DNA from: a bacterium
GTDB lineage: Bacteria; Joyebacterota; Joyebacteria; Joyebacterales; Joyebacteraceae
DNA length: 34,637 bases
Reading direction: 5' to 3'
Assembly: GCA_029990205.1 (NCBI GenBank)
Contig: JAPEKQ010000022.1
Coordinates: forward strand, 1-34,637
A model generated the notes under the pieces. The model saw only the letters and a program-made list of their open reading frames with translations. It had not been told where the DNA came from and searched no databases. How positions within the stretch are numbered: the stretch's first letter is position 1; every line of letters starts with the position of its first letter. Of this stretch, positions 14,906 through 21,912 are shown piece by piece. Position numbers and translations under genes: made by a program.

Positions 14906-16213
14906 ATGAACTGGAAGCGCGAGGGTCGCACCCTCCTGATCATCGCCGCCGTCTTCCTGGCCGCGTTCTATCTGCCGGTCGGCGAGCCGCGGTTCGACAA
15001 CGCCATCCTCGAGGCGCTCCTCCTGCTCAGGTCGTACGCGCGCGAGCATGTGCTGCTCTGTCTCATCCCGGCGTTCTTCATCGCCGGGGCCATCTCCGTG
15101 TTCGTCAGCAAGAACTCGGTGATGAAGTACCTCGGCGCCGGGGCGCACAAGGTCGTGGCCTACGGCGTCGCGTCCGTGTCGGGCTCCATCCTCGCGGTCT
15201 GCTCGTGCACGGTGCTCCCGCTCTTCGCGGGCATCTACCGGATGGGTGCGGGGCTGGGTCCGGCGACCGCATTCCTCTACTCGGGTCCGGCCATCAACGT
15301 GCTCGCCATCATTCTCACGGCGCGCGTGCTCGGGCCGGAGCTCGGGATCGCCCGCGCTCTCGGGGCCGTGCTCTTCAGCGTCGTGATCGGGCTCGGGATG
15401 CACTTCTTCTTCCGCGGCGAGGAGCTCGAGAAAGCGAAGGTCCAGGCGGCGATGCCCGAGCCGTCCGTTGAGCGCCCCCTCTGGCAGACAGCCACATACA
15501 TCGCGCTCATGGTGGGCATCCTCGTCTTCGCCAACTGGGGAGCGCCCTCGTCCGAGCACGGCGTCTGGTCCGCGATCTACAGCGTGAAGTGGCTGGTGAC
15601 CTCGGCGTTCGGCCTCGCGTTCGCGGCGGCGCTCGTGCGCTGGTTCCGGATGCCGCTCCTTCGCGTCGCCCTGGCGGCGCTGCCTCCCATCGCGCTGGCG
15701 GCGCTCGTGCCCGAGCACCCGATGCTCTCGTTCGGCGCGGCGATCATCGGGCTGTCGACCATCACGGCCGGGAGGGACGACGAGACCGGGGAGTGGTTCG
15801 GCTCGACGTGGGGATTCGCGAAGCAGATCCTGCCGCTGCTCTTCATCGGCGTGCTCGTCGCCGGACTGCTGCTGGGGCGTCCGGGTCACGAGGGACTCAT
15901 CCCCTCCGAATGGGTGAGCCGGGCGGTCGGAGGGAACTCGCTCTGGGCCAACCTCTTCGCGTCGGTCGCCGGTGCGTTCATGTACTTCGCGACGCTGACC
16001 GAGGTTCCGATCCTTCAGGGGCTGCTCGGAAGCGGCATGGGGAAGGGGCCGGCGCTGGCGCTTCTGCTGGCCGGCCCGGCGCTCTCGCTTCCGAATATGC
16101 TGGTCATTCGGAGCGTGATGGGAACGAGGAAGACCGTGGTCTACGTGTCGCTCGTCGTCGTGATGGCGACCGTGAGCGGGATCATCTATGGAGCGTTGTT
16201 CCAGCCGGTTTGA
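14906..16213 (+). CDS. ArsP/DUF318-type permease
   Basis: 435 residues with 8-10 predicted membrane helices in two related halves. Diagnostic stretches are AVCSCTVLPLFAGI (C99, C101) and FLYSGPAINVLAI in the first half, and TEVPILQGLLGSGMG with LLAGPALSLPNMLVI in the second. Members include ArsP, which exports trivalent organoarsenicals, and related permeases linked to metals. The paired membrane cysteines are thought to bind the thiophilic substrate. The start ATG 14906 has only a weak SD (GGAAAGAG), so translation may depend on upstream genes or be low. Context with arsR and arsC supports arsenical export, but the exact substrate is uncertain. Confidence 0.85.
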   Translation: MNWKREGRTLLIIAAVFLAAFYLPVGEPRFDNAILEALLLLRSYAREHVLLCLIPAFFIAGAISVFVSKNSVMKYLGAGAHKVVAYGVASVSGSILAVCSCTVLPLFAGIYRMGAGLGPATAFLYSGPAINVLAIILTARVLGPELGIARALGAVLFSVVIGLGMHFFFRGEELEKAKVQAAMPEPSVERPLWQTATYIALMVGILVFANWGAPSSEHGVWSAIYSVKWLVTSAFGLAFAAALVRWFRMPLLRVALAALPPIALAALVPEHPMLSFGAAIIGLSTITAGRDDETGEWFGSTWGFAKQILPLLFIGVLVAGLLLGRPGHEGLIPSEWVSRAVGGNSLWANLFASVAGAFMYFATLTEVPILQGLLGSGMGKGPALALLLAGPALSLPNMLVIRSVMGTRKTVVYVSLVVVMATVSGIIYGALFQPV

Positions 16214-16282
16214 GGACCGGGAGCGACAGCGCGGCGGTCCCGCACCCGTTGCGGGGCCCCGATCAACACAAAGGAGTACGGA

Positions 16283-16516
16283 ATGAAGATCCAGATCCTT
16301 GGGAGCGGATGTCCGAAGTGCAAGGCGCTGGCCGAGAACACCGAGGCGGCGGCGAAGGAGCTCGGGCTTGACTACGAGCTCGAGAAGGTGACCGAGATCA
16401 ACGAGATCATGACGTTCGGCGTGATGATGACGCCCGGCCTTGTCGTTGACGGGGAGGTCAAGGTGGTCGGGAAGGTCCCGTCCGTGCCCGAGATCAAGGA
16501 GATGCTCCAGGCATGA
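16283..16516 (+). CDS. Small thioredoxin-like protein (redox-active disulfide type)
   Basis: 77 residues, start ATG 16283 with AAAGGAG upstream. The fold is a minimal thioredoxin/glutaredoxin: MKIQILGSGCPKC with active site C10-C13, and MMTPGLVVDGEV with the cis-proline. This short family commonly lies beside ArsP-like permeases. It is cytoplasmic and may reduce the permease cysteines or ArsC. It overlaps arsC by four bases (ATGA), so the two are translationally coupled. A hairpin (16239-16244 with 16250-16255) lies in the gap upstream. Confidence 0.88.
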   Translation: MKIQILGSGCPKCKALAENTEAAAKELGLDYELEKVTEINEIMTFGVMMTPGLVVDGEVKVVGKVPSVPEIKEMLQA

Positions 16517-16950
16517 GCGATGCCAGACAGCGGATCCTGATCCTGTGCACCGGCAACTCGTGCCGGAGCCAGATGGCTGAAGGGTGGATACGCCACCTCA
16601 GAGGCGACGAGTTCGAACCGTTCTCGGCCGGCGTTGCGCCGGGCCGTGTGGACCCCCGCGCGGTCGCCGCGATGTGGGAGGCCGACGTCGACATCAACGG
16701 GCATCACTCGAAATCGGTCGACGACTTCTCGGGGCAGGAGTTCGATTGGGTGGTGACGGTCTGCGACAGCGCCCGCGAGCAGTGTCCGTTCTTCCCGGGG
16801 AAGACCAGGCGCGTGCATGTCGGCTTTGACGATCCGCCGCACCTGGCGGCGGGTGCTGCGACCGACGAGGAGGCGATGGGGCACTACCGGCGCGTGCGGG
16901 ACGAGATCCGCGCATTCGTCGAGGCGATGCCGGGTTCACTCGAAGAGTAG
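16513..16950 (+). CDS. arsC: Arsenate reductase, thioredoxin-coupled (LMW phosphatase fold)
   Basis: 145 residues. The P-loop LCTGNSCRSQMAEG has nucleophile C12 and C17, and the redox pair is C84 and C91 in VCDSAREQCPFFPG, as in the C10-C82-C89 relay of the well-studied Gram-positive ArsC. The acid D106 lies in FDDPPH. The enzyme reduces arsenate to arsenite, using thioredoxin as electron donor; the mini-thioredoxin overlapping its start is an obvious candidate. It is last in the operon and is followed by a strong terminator at 16964. Low-molecular-weight protein tyrosine phosphatase is the alternative, but the three redox cysteines argue for ArsC. Confidence 0.93.
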   Translation: MSDARQRILILCTGNSCRSQMAEGWIRHLRGDEFEPFSAGVAPGRVDPRAVAAMWEADVDINGHHSKSVDDFSGQEFDWVVTVCDSAREQCPFFPGKTRRVHVGFDDPPHLAAGAATDEEAMGHYRRVRDEIRAFVEAMPGSLEE

Positions 16951-16963
16951 AGAGACACCAGCG

Positions 16964-17006
16964 GCGGGGGCTTTTTGAGGAAATCTCAAGGCCCCCTGCT
17001 TTTTTC
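16964..17006 (+). terminator. Intrinsic terminator of the ars operon
   Basis: GGGGGC 16966-16971 and TTGAG 16975-16979 pair with CTCAA 16985-16989 and GCCCCC 16991-16996, separated by a small internal loop, followed by a T6 run at about 17000-17005. It lies 13 bases after the arsC stop and just before the lexA promoter. Confidence 0.88.
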
Positions 17007-17007
17007 G

Positions 17008-17036
17008 TTGACTACTGCACAAATGTGCAGTAGAGT
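17008..17036 (+). promoter_or_regulatory. lexA promoter with LexA box
   Basis: -35 TTGACT (17008-17013), 17-bp spacer, -10 TAGAGT (17031-17036). The spacer is almost filled by a perfect inverted repeat: CTACTGCAC 17012-17020, AAAT, GTGCAGTAG 17025-17033. It contains CTG-N10-CAG, the same spacing as the gammaproteobacterial SOS box. Placement between -35 and -10 predicts tight autorepression by the LexA encoded downstream. Confidence 0.88.
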
Positions 17037-17111
17037 GGTCCTGTGTTGCGGAAGGGCTACCAGGCAGGGCTTTTCCGGGCATCCAAAGGAGCCATCACAA
17101 GTCGAGGTTCA

Positions 17112-17181
17112 GGGCCGCGCATTGGGCGACAAAGGGGAAACGGTCAGCTCGCGCGCCCATTCCTTCCAGAGAGCGCGGCCC
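17112..17181 (+). promoter_or_regulatory. Structured lexA 5' leader
   Basis: The lexA message should carry about 170 bases before its start. GGGCCGCGC 17112-17120 pairs perfectly with GCGCGGCCC 17173-17181, enclosing a second stem TGGGCG 17123-17128 with CGCCCA 17154-17159. TTCCTT at 17160-17165 can pair with AAGGAA at 17202-17207, part of the lexA SD region. This may tune translation; no such control is established. Confidence 0.4.
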
Positions 17182-17213
17182 GCCTCGGCTTCATTAAGGA
17201 CAAGGAAAGCGCG

Positions 17214-17846
17214 ATGACGAAGCGACACGATCTCACACCGATGCAGGAACGGATGCTCGACTTCATCGCCGAGACCATCCAGGAGTTCGACCGCTCACCG
17301 ACGATGCGCGAGATCGGGGAGGCGCTCGATATCAGTTCCACCAACGGTGTGCGCTATCACCTCTCGGCGCTCGAGGACCGCGGATATATCCGTCGCCGCC
17401 GTGGCATCTCCCGTGGCATCGAATGGCTCGAACATCATCTGGGTTCGGGGGAACGCCACGGTGGAACGGAGATCCCGCTGGTCGGCAGCGTCTCGGCCGG
17501 CAGCCCCATCCTCGCGGTCGAGAATATCGAGGGGGTGCTTGCGGTCGACGAGATGTTCGCGCGACGCGAGGACTGTTTCGCGCTCCGCGTGTCTGGTGAC
17601 AGCATGCAGGACGCCGGCATCCACAACGGGGATGTCGTGATCGTCAACCCGAAGCCCGACGCGAGGAACGGGGACGTGGTCGTGGCCATGATCGATGATG
17701 AGGCCACGGTGAAGGAGTTCGAGCGCCGCGGGAAGCGCATACGTCTGAAGGCGCACAATCCGGCATACGACGACATCGAGCTGACGGGCAGCGAGGGCGA
17801 GGTCCGCGTGCTCGGGAAGGTCGTCGGGCTGATGCGGAAGTTCTAG
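17214..17846 (+). CDS. lexA: LexA repressor (SOS master regulator)
   Basis: 210 residues. ATG 17214 is chosen over upstream in-frame starts because LexA homology begins there and AAGGA motifs precede it. The winged-helix N-terminal domain (LTPMQERMLDFIAE, SPTMREIGEALDISSTNGVR) is followed by the self-cleavage site A95-G96 in VSAGSP and the catalytic dyad S130 (VSGDSM) and K167 (ATVKEF). On DNA damage, RecA filaments trigger cleavage and derepression. The box at 17012-17033 shows autoregulation. It starts a same-strand run of repair genes. A hairpin after its stop might reduce readthrough. Confidence 0.97.
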   Translation: MTKRHDLTPMQERMLDFIAETIQEFDRSPTMREIGEALDISSTNGVRYHLSALEDRGYIRRRRGISRGIEWLEHHLGSGERHGGTEIPLVGSVSAGSPILAVENIEGVLAVDEMFARREDCFALRVSGDSMQDAGIHNGDVVIVNPKPDARNGDVVVAMIDDEATVKEFERRGKRIRLKAHNPAYDDIELTGSEGEVRVLGKVVGLMRKF

Positions 17847-17851
17847 TCCGG

Positions 17852-17886
17852 CGCCGGCCGGTGGTGCATGAGCGCCCGGGCCGGCG
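17852..17886 (+). other. Hairpin after lexA
   Basis: CGCCGGCC 17852-17859 pairs with GGCCGGCG 17879-17886, followed by TTGTGTGT rather than a clean T-run. It may be a partial terminator that sets the ratio of lexA to the downstream repair genes. Confidence 0.5.
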
Positions 17887-17950
17887 TTGTGTGTCGGGGG
17901 CTTCGCGGCGCGGTCGCCGGACAGTGAGACCGAAGACTCTGGAGGCACTG

Positions 17951-18241
17951 GTGTACGTGGGCAACTTCTCCGGGATGGAAACCGACCCGATGATCCAGGA
18001 CATCAACGAACCCATCTCCGTTCTGACCAGATTCAGCGGCGGGCAGATGGACCCACTCAGGTTCAGATGGAAGAGCCGCGTCTTCGACGTCGACCGGGTG
18101 ACGGGGAAGTGGGAGGTGCGCGAGGGACAGTTCAAGTGCCACCACTTCGCGATCGTCACGGCCGAAGAGGATTACTACGAGCTCATCTACAACACCCGCA
18201 CGATGGATTGGATGCTCTCGAAGACCGACCTCGAGGGCTGA
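17951..18241 (+). CDS. Small DUF6504-like protein in the SOS cluster
   Basis: 96 residues from GTG 17951, with GGAGG at 17941-17945 and five bases of spacing. A frame without stop extends upstream but lacks an SD and overlaps the post-lexA hairpin. The pattern (PISVLTRFSGGQMDPLRFRWKSR, then VFDVDRV, KWEV, HHFAIVT and YYELIYNTRTMDWML) resembles the small DUF6504 proteins found near translesion polymerase genes in actinobacteria, a mostly beta-strand domain around a tryptophan-rich core. I make this family link from memory of the pattern; no function is known. Position between lexA and a DNA glycosylase suggests damage-induced expression. Confidence 0.65.
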   Translation: MYVGNFSGMETDPMIQDINEPISVLTRFSGGQMDPLRFRWKSRVFDVDRVTGKWEVREGQFKCHHFAIVTAEEDYYELIYNTRTMDWMLSKTDLEG

Positions 18242-18258
18242 CAGACAAGGAATCCCCC

Positions 18259-19128
18259 ATGCCCGAACTTCCCGAGATCATGTCGCGGGCGCGCGAGATG
18301 AAGCGCGCACTCGTCGGAAAGACCATCACCGGGATCGAGGTCGTCCAGCCCAAGTGTCTCAATATGAGACCGGCGACCTTCAAGAAGCGTCTCACCGGCG
18401 CTGCGGTCCTCGATGTGACCCACCACGGGAAGTGGATCTTCATCCACACCAGCCAGGGATATCTCCTGATGAATCTCGGGATGGGCGCCGACGTTCTCCT
18501 CACGACCCGCAAGAAGCTTCCGGAGAAATATCAGTTCATCTTCGATCTCGATAACGGGAAGTGCGTGAGCGTGCGCTTCTGGTGGTTCGGGTACGTCCAC
18601 TACGCGCCCGAGGGGAAGCTCGACAGGCACGAGATGACCGCGAAGCTCGGTCCTGACGCGCTCGAGATCTCGCGTGATGAGTTCCGCGAGATCGTTCGCG
18701 GCCGCCGCGGCGCTGTAAAGATGTTCCTTCTTAACCAGGAGAACGTCGCCGGCATCGGGAACGCGTACGTCCAGGACATTCTCTTTCTTGCCGGACTCCA
18801 TCCGGCGACGACGCTCGACCGGCTCAAGGACGATGAGATCGATCGACTCTGGCAGGCCATCCGTGACGGGCTCCTGCCCGCCGCGAAGAAGGGCGGCTCC
18901 TGGTACGAGAAGACGCTCCGGGGCAAGCCCGGCGGATTCCTGTACGAGGACCTGCTCGTCGGCTACCGCGAGGGCAAGCCGTGTCCGACCTGCGGGACGG
19001 ATGTGGTGAAGCTCCGTACGGGGAGCACACAGAGCTTCATCTGCCCGAGCTGTCAGAAGAAGAAGCGGGCCGCGCGCAAAGGCGCGGCTGGCCGCCAGAG
19101 GGCGGCTGGGCGCAACCGGCCGCGTTGA
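18259..19128 (+). CDS. Fpg/Nei-family DNA glycosylase
   Basis: 289 residues. ATG 18259 follows AAGG in the gap after the small upstream gene. The N-terminus MPELPE supplies the catalytic Pro2 and Glu3, followed by the HHGKWIF lysine motif. A helix-two-turn-helix (NVAGIGNAYVQDILF) and a C-terminal zinc finger CPTC...CPSC complete the family layout. These bifunctional enzymes excise oxidised bases and nick the abasic site. The PKCLN stretch and the RFWWFGYVH motif resemble endonuclease-VIII-like members rather than classic MutM. The zinc-finger arginine five residues before the third cysteine (R in E. coli MutM) is Thr here. A lysine/arginine-rich tail follows the finger. Exact lesion preference is uncertain. 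Confidence 0.93.
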   Translation: MPELPEIMSRAREMKRALVGKTITGIEVVQPKCLNMRPATFKKRLTGAAVLDVTHHGKWIFIHTSQGYLLMNLGMGADVLLTTRKKLPEKYQFIFDLDNGKCVSVRFWWFGYVHYAPEGKLDRHEMTAKLGPDALEISRDEFREIVRGRRGAVKMFLLNQENVAGIGNAYVQDILFLAGLHPATTLDRLKDDEIDRLWQAIRDGLLPAAKKGGSWYEKTLRGKPGGFLYEDLLVGYREGKPCPTCGTDVVKLRTGSTQSFICPSCQKKKRAARKGAAGRQRAAGRNRPR

Positions 19129-19187
19129 CACGCGGCTACGGTTGCGCACGCTGGTACAAGAAGGACCACTGCGAAACGGAGGAGCAA

Positions 19188-19394
19188 ATGAAAGCGATCC
19201 TTTGTATCGGGTTCTTGATCCTCGGGATGGTCGCGACGGAGGGTGTTGTGGTCGAGGAGTACGATGGCGGGGAGGATGTCTTCGACAGCTCGTACGAGGT
19301 GGTGGAGGAGGAGCTTCCGCTCGACGTCGACGAGGACGCGGCCCTGGCGTGTATTGAGGAAGAGGAGTTGGCTGCACAGGCAGCGTCCATGTAG
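19188..19394 (+). CDS. Small acidic protein with N-terminal hydrophobic segment
   Basis: 68 residues. ATG 19188 is preceded by CGGAGGAG. Residues 1-20 (MKAILCIGFLILGMVATEGV) are hydrophobic and could be a signal or membrane anchor. The rest is strongly acidic, with many Glu and Asp and short runs such as VVEEELPLDVDEDAA. No domain recognised. It lies between the glycosylase and dinB, 22 bases before dinB, so it is probably co-transcribed. A role as a small inhibitor or DNA mimic is possible from acidity alone, but the hydrophobic N-terminus argues for the membrane. Confidence 0.6.
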   Translation: MKAILCIGFLILGMVATEGVVVEEYDGGEDVFDSSYEVVEEELPLDVDEDAALACIEEEELAAQAASM

Positions 19395-19416
19395 CGCAGG
19401 GTCAGGGGAGGCGGCG

Positions 19417-20946
19417 ATGCTGGCGCGAGGATCTCACTATCGAGCCCAGCCGGGGAAGGAGACCCGTTACCAGCGAGTCATCTTCCATATCGATATGGAT
19501 GCCTTTTTCGCGTCCGTCGAGGTGATGTGTCGTCCGAAGCTTCGCGGGAAGCCGGTCATCGTCTCCGGCAAACCGACGACACGGAGCGTGGTCGCCGCGG
19601 CATCGTACCCTGCTCGCAAGTATGGGATCCGCTCGGGCATGTCGTCGGTCGAGGCGTTCCGCCGGTGCCCGCACGTCATCGCGGTCGAGGGGAAGCCGGG
19701 CCAGTACATTCACACCTCGCTCGAACTCCTTCGTATATATAAGGAACACAGCACGGTCGTCGAGCCGTACAGCATCGACGAGGCGTTCGTCGACATGACG
19801 GGCACCGACTGCACGTGGGAGAACTGCGAAGAGGTCGCGCGCGCCATCAAGGCGAAGATACGCGATCAGTTCGGGCCGGACCTGACCGCATCGGTCGGTA
19901 TCGGCCCGAACAAACTTCTGGCGAAGATGTGCTCGGGGATGAACAAGCCGGACGGGATCACGGTGCTTCGGCCCGGCGAGTTCGGCCGGATGTTCAACGA
20001 CAAGGCCGTCTCCGAGATGTGGGGTATCGGGGCGAAGACCGAGGTAGCGCTGAACCTCATGGGCGTCTCGACCATCGGAGAGCTCGCGAACTTCCCGGTC
20101 GCGATGCTCCGCCGCCGCTTCGGCATCATGGGAGAGGTTCTCCATATGATGGCGTGCGGGCAGGACGACACGCCGGTGACGCCCTACTACGAAGGCATGC
20201 CCATCAAGTCGATGGGGCACGAGCACACACTCTCGGCGGATACCTGGGACATCATGGAGGCGGAGCAGGTGCTCCTGCGGCTCTGCGACCAGGTGGCGCG
20301 CAGGCTCAGGAAGAAACAGTACATGAGCAACGTCATCAGCATGCGTCTGAGGTTCGCCGATTTCGAATCGATCGGCCGACAGAAGAAGATCGATTGCTAT
20401 ACGGACGAGGAACGGACGATCTGGAGGGTCTCGCGTGACCTGCTCCACCGGTACTGGCGACCGGGTCAGGCCATCAGGCTGGTCGGCGTCAACTGCTCGA
20501 ACCTCATCCGGGTGCAGGAGTGGCAGCAGATGGACCTCTTCGTTCAGCGCAACGAGGACGAGCACCGGAAGCTGCTGGGAGCCATCGACGCCATCCGCGA
20601 CAAGTTCGGGGAGCACGCCATCACACGCGCACGGCTCGTCTCGCACGACCGGCGGATGTGGTCGAACAACCGGCGGGTCGCGGAACCGAGGTTCATGAGG
20701 ATGGGGCTCGGGAGTGGGAACGCGGCTCGCGGTGGGGGTGCGCGCATCGGCGACGGCGGTTCGCGGTCGTGGATGGGCGGGAGCGCGCCCGATGGAGCGC
20801 GGACGTCGCTCATGGCGGGATGGAACGACGCGAAGGGGAACGCCGATGACGTAGCACTCCCGCCGGGACTCTCGTCGAGCCCGTTCGAGATGCTCAGACA
20901 CCAGGACGCCGAGGACCGCGTGCGGTCGGGCGGGGATGATTCGTAG
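19417..20946 (+). CDS. dinB: DNA polymerase IV (Y-family translesion polymerase)
   Basis: 509 residues. ATG 19417 has GGGGAGG upstream. Catalytic acidic residues are D26 in FHIDMDAFFASVE and D121-E122 in YSIDEAFVDMT, and YPARKYGIRSGM is the fingers motif. Helix-hairpin-helix (MWGIGAKTEVALNLMGV) and little-finger regions follow. QMDLF at 371-375 matches the beta-clamp-binding pentapeptide QxxLF. Pol IV proteins usually end soon after this; here about 100 further residues, rich in Gly, Arg and Ser, form a probably disordered tail from about 410. It bypasses damaged bases, consistent with LexA control nearby. Confidence 0.96.
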   Translation: MLARGSHYRAQPGKETRYQRVIFHIDMDAFFASVEVMCRPKLRGKPVIVSGKPTTRSVVAAASYPARKYGIRSGMSSVEAFRRCPHVIAVEGKPGQYIHTSLELLRIYKEHSTVVEPYSIDEAFVDMTGTDCTWENCEEVARAIKAKIRDQFGPDLTASVGIGPNKLLAKMCSGMNKPDGITVLRPGEFGRMFNDKAVSEMWGIGAKTEVALNLMGVSTIGELANFPVAMLRRRFGIMGEVLHMMACGQDDTPVTPYYEGMPIKSMGHEHTLSADTWDIMEAEQVLLRLCDQVARRLRKKQYMSNVISMRLRFADFESIGRQKKIDCYTDEERTIWRVSRDLLHRYWRPGQAIRLVGVNCSNLIRVQEWQQMDLFVQRNEDEHRKLLGAIDAIRDKFGEHAITRARLVSHDRRMWSNNRRVAEPRFMRMGLGSGNAARGGGARIGDGGSRSWMGGSAPDGARTSLMAGWNDAKGNADDVALPPGLSSSPFEMLRHQDAEDRVRSGGDDS

Positions 20947-20964
20947 GTCCGGAGGTGATGACAC

Positions 20965-21831
20965 ATGCAATACGCATACGCAGGACAGGGTGATCTCTTC
21001 ACGGGGCCGGCGCCGGAGCGGAGCGCTCGCGTGCCGCGACCGGTCGGAAGACGCGGCCGCATTCACATCGGGACCTCGGGGTACAGCTTCGATGACTGGA
21101 TCGGTCCGTTCTATCCGCGGGGCATCCAGCGGAACCGGATGCTCGACGAGTACGTCAGGCACTTCGGTGTCGTGGAGATCAACTCAAGCTACTACCGGAT
21201 CCCGGGCGCGAACATGTTCGCGAGGATGGAGCGGAAGACGCCGGACGGGTTCGAGTTCATCGTCAAGCTCTACAAGGGGATGACCCACGACATCGAAGAC
21301 GATGCGGATATGTACACGATGTTCGTCAGTGCGGTCGAGCCGCTCAAGCGCGCCGGGAAGTTCGGCGGATACCTCGCGCAGTTCCCGTGGCGCTTCAGGA
21401 AGGGCGACCGCGAGACGCGTCACATCGCCGCGCTCAAGGAGCGACTGGGAGGCGACCCGTTGTTCGTTGAGTTCCGCCACGATTCCTGGATCAACAGAGA
21501 GACATTCGAGTTCCTGCGTGAGCACGAGGTCGGCTACTGCTCGGTCGACGAGCCGGGGCTCAGAGGGCTTGTCCCGCCGGTCGCGGTGGCGACGACCGAC
21601 ACGGCGTACGTCCGGCTCCACGGGCGCAACACGAAGAACTGGTGGGGGCGCGGCGGTGACCGGTACGACTACGACTACAACAGCGAAGAGCTCGGCGAGT
21701 GGGCCGAGAAGCTGGTGAAGCTGGAGACCAGAGCAAAACGCGTCTATGCCTTCTTCAACAACTGCCACGCCGGACATGCCGCCAGGAACGCGGAGATCAT
21801 GGTGGACATGCTCGGCTCGGAGTTGATGTAG
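20965..21831 (+). CDS. DUF72 protein with candidate clamp-binding motif
   Basis: 288 residues. ATG 20965 follows CGGAGGTGATGACAC. The body is a DUF72 (YecE-like) TIM barrel: HIGTSGYSFDDWIGPFYP, VVEINSSYYRIP, FVEFRHDSW, a VRLHGRN motif, and the FNNCHAGHAARNA end. DUF72 has no settled function, but its barrel resembles endonuclease-IV-like folds. An added N-terminus of about 32 residues carries QGDLF at positions 8-12, which matches the sliding-clamp consensus QL[SD]LF well. The gene starts 18 bases after dinB. I infer a role at damaged or replicating DNA. Confidence 0.88.
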   Translation: MQYAYAGQGDLFTGPAPERSARVPRPVGRRGRIHIGTSGYSFDDWIGPFYPRGIQRNRMLDEYVRHFGVVEINSSYYRIPGANMFARMERKTPDGFEFIVKLYKGMTHDIEDDADMYTMFVSAVEPLKRAGKFGGYLAQFPWRFRKGDRETRHIAALKERLGGDPLFVEFRHDSWINRETFEFLREHEVGYCSVDEPGLRGLVPPVAVATTDTAYVRLHGRNTKNWWGRGGDRYDYDYNSEELGEWAEKLVKLETRAKRVYAFFNNCHAGHAARNAEIMVDMLGSELM

Positions 21832-21832
21832 C

Positions 21833-21866
21833 TCGATGCGTGGCCGTGCCCCGCGCCACGCATCGA
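21833..21866 (+). other. Strong 12-bp hairpin after the DUF72 gene
   Basis: TCGATGCGTGGC 21833-21844 pairs perfectly with GCCACGCATCGA 21855-21866, loop 10 bases, starting two bases after the stop codon. No T-run follows. It may protect the upstream message or act as a weak terminator. Confidence 0.7.
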
Positions 21867-21912
21867 ATGTCGAGCGTTCGCAGCGCGCATGTGCCATCGG
21901 AGAGGAGTTCGT

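Noticed and set aside
19402-21162. Minus-strand frame of 586 codons opposite dinB
   Set aside because: Opposite a clear Pol IV gene; repetitive Arg/Asp/His composition.
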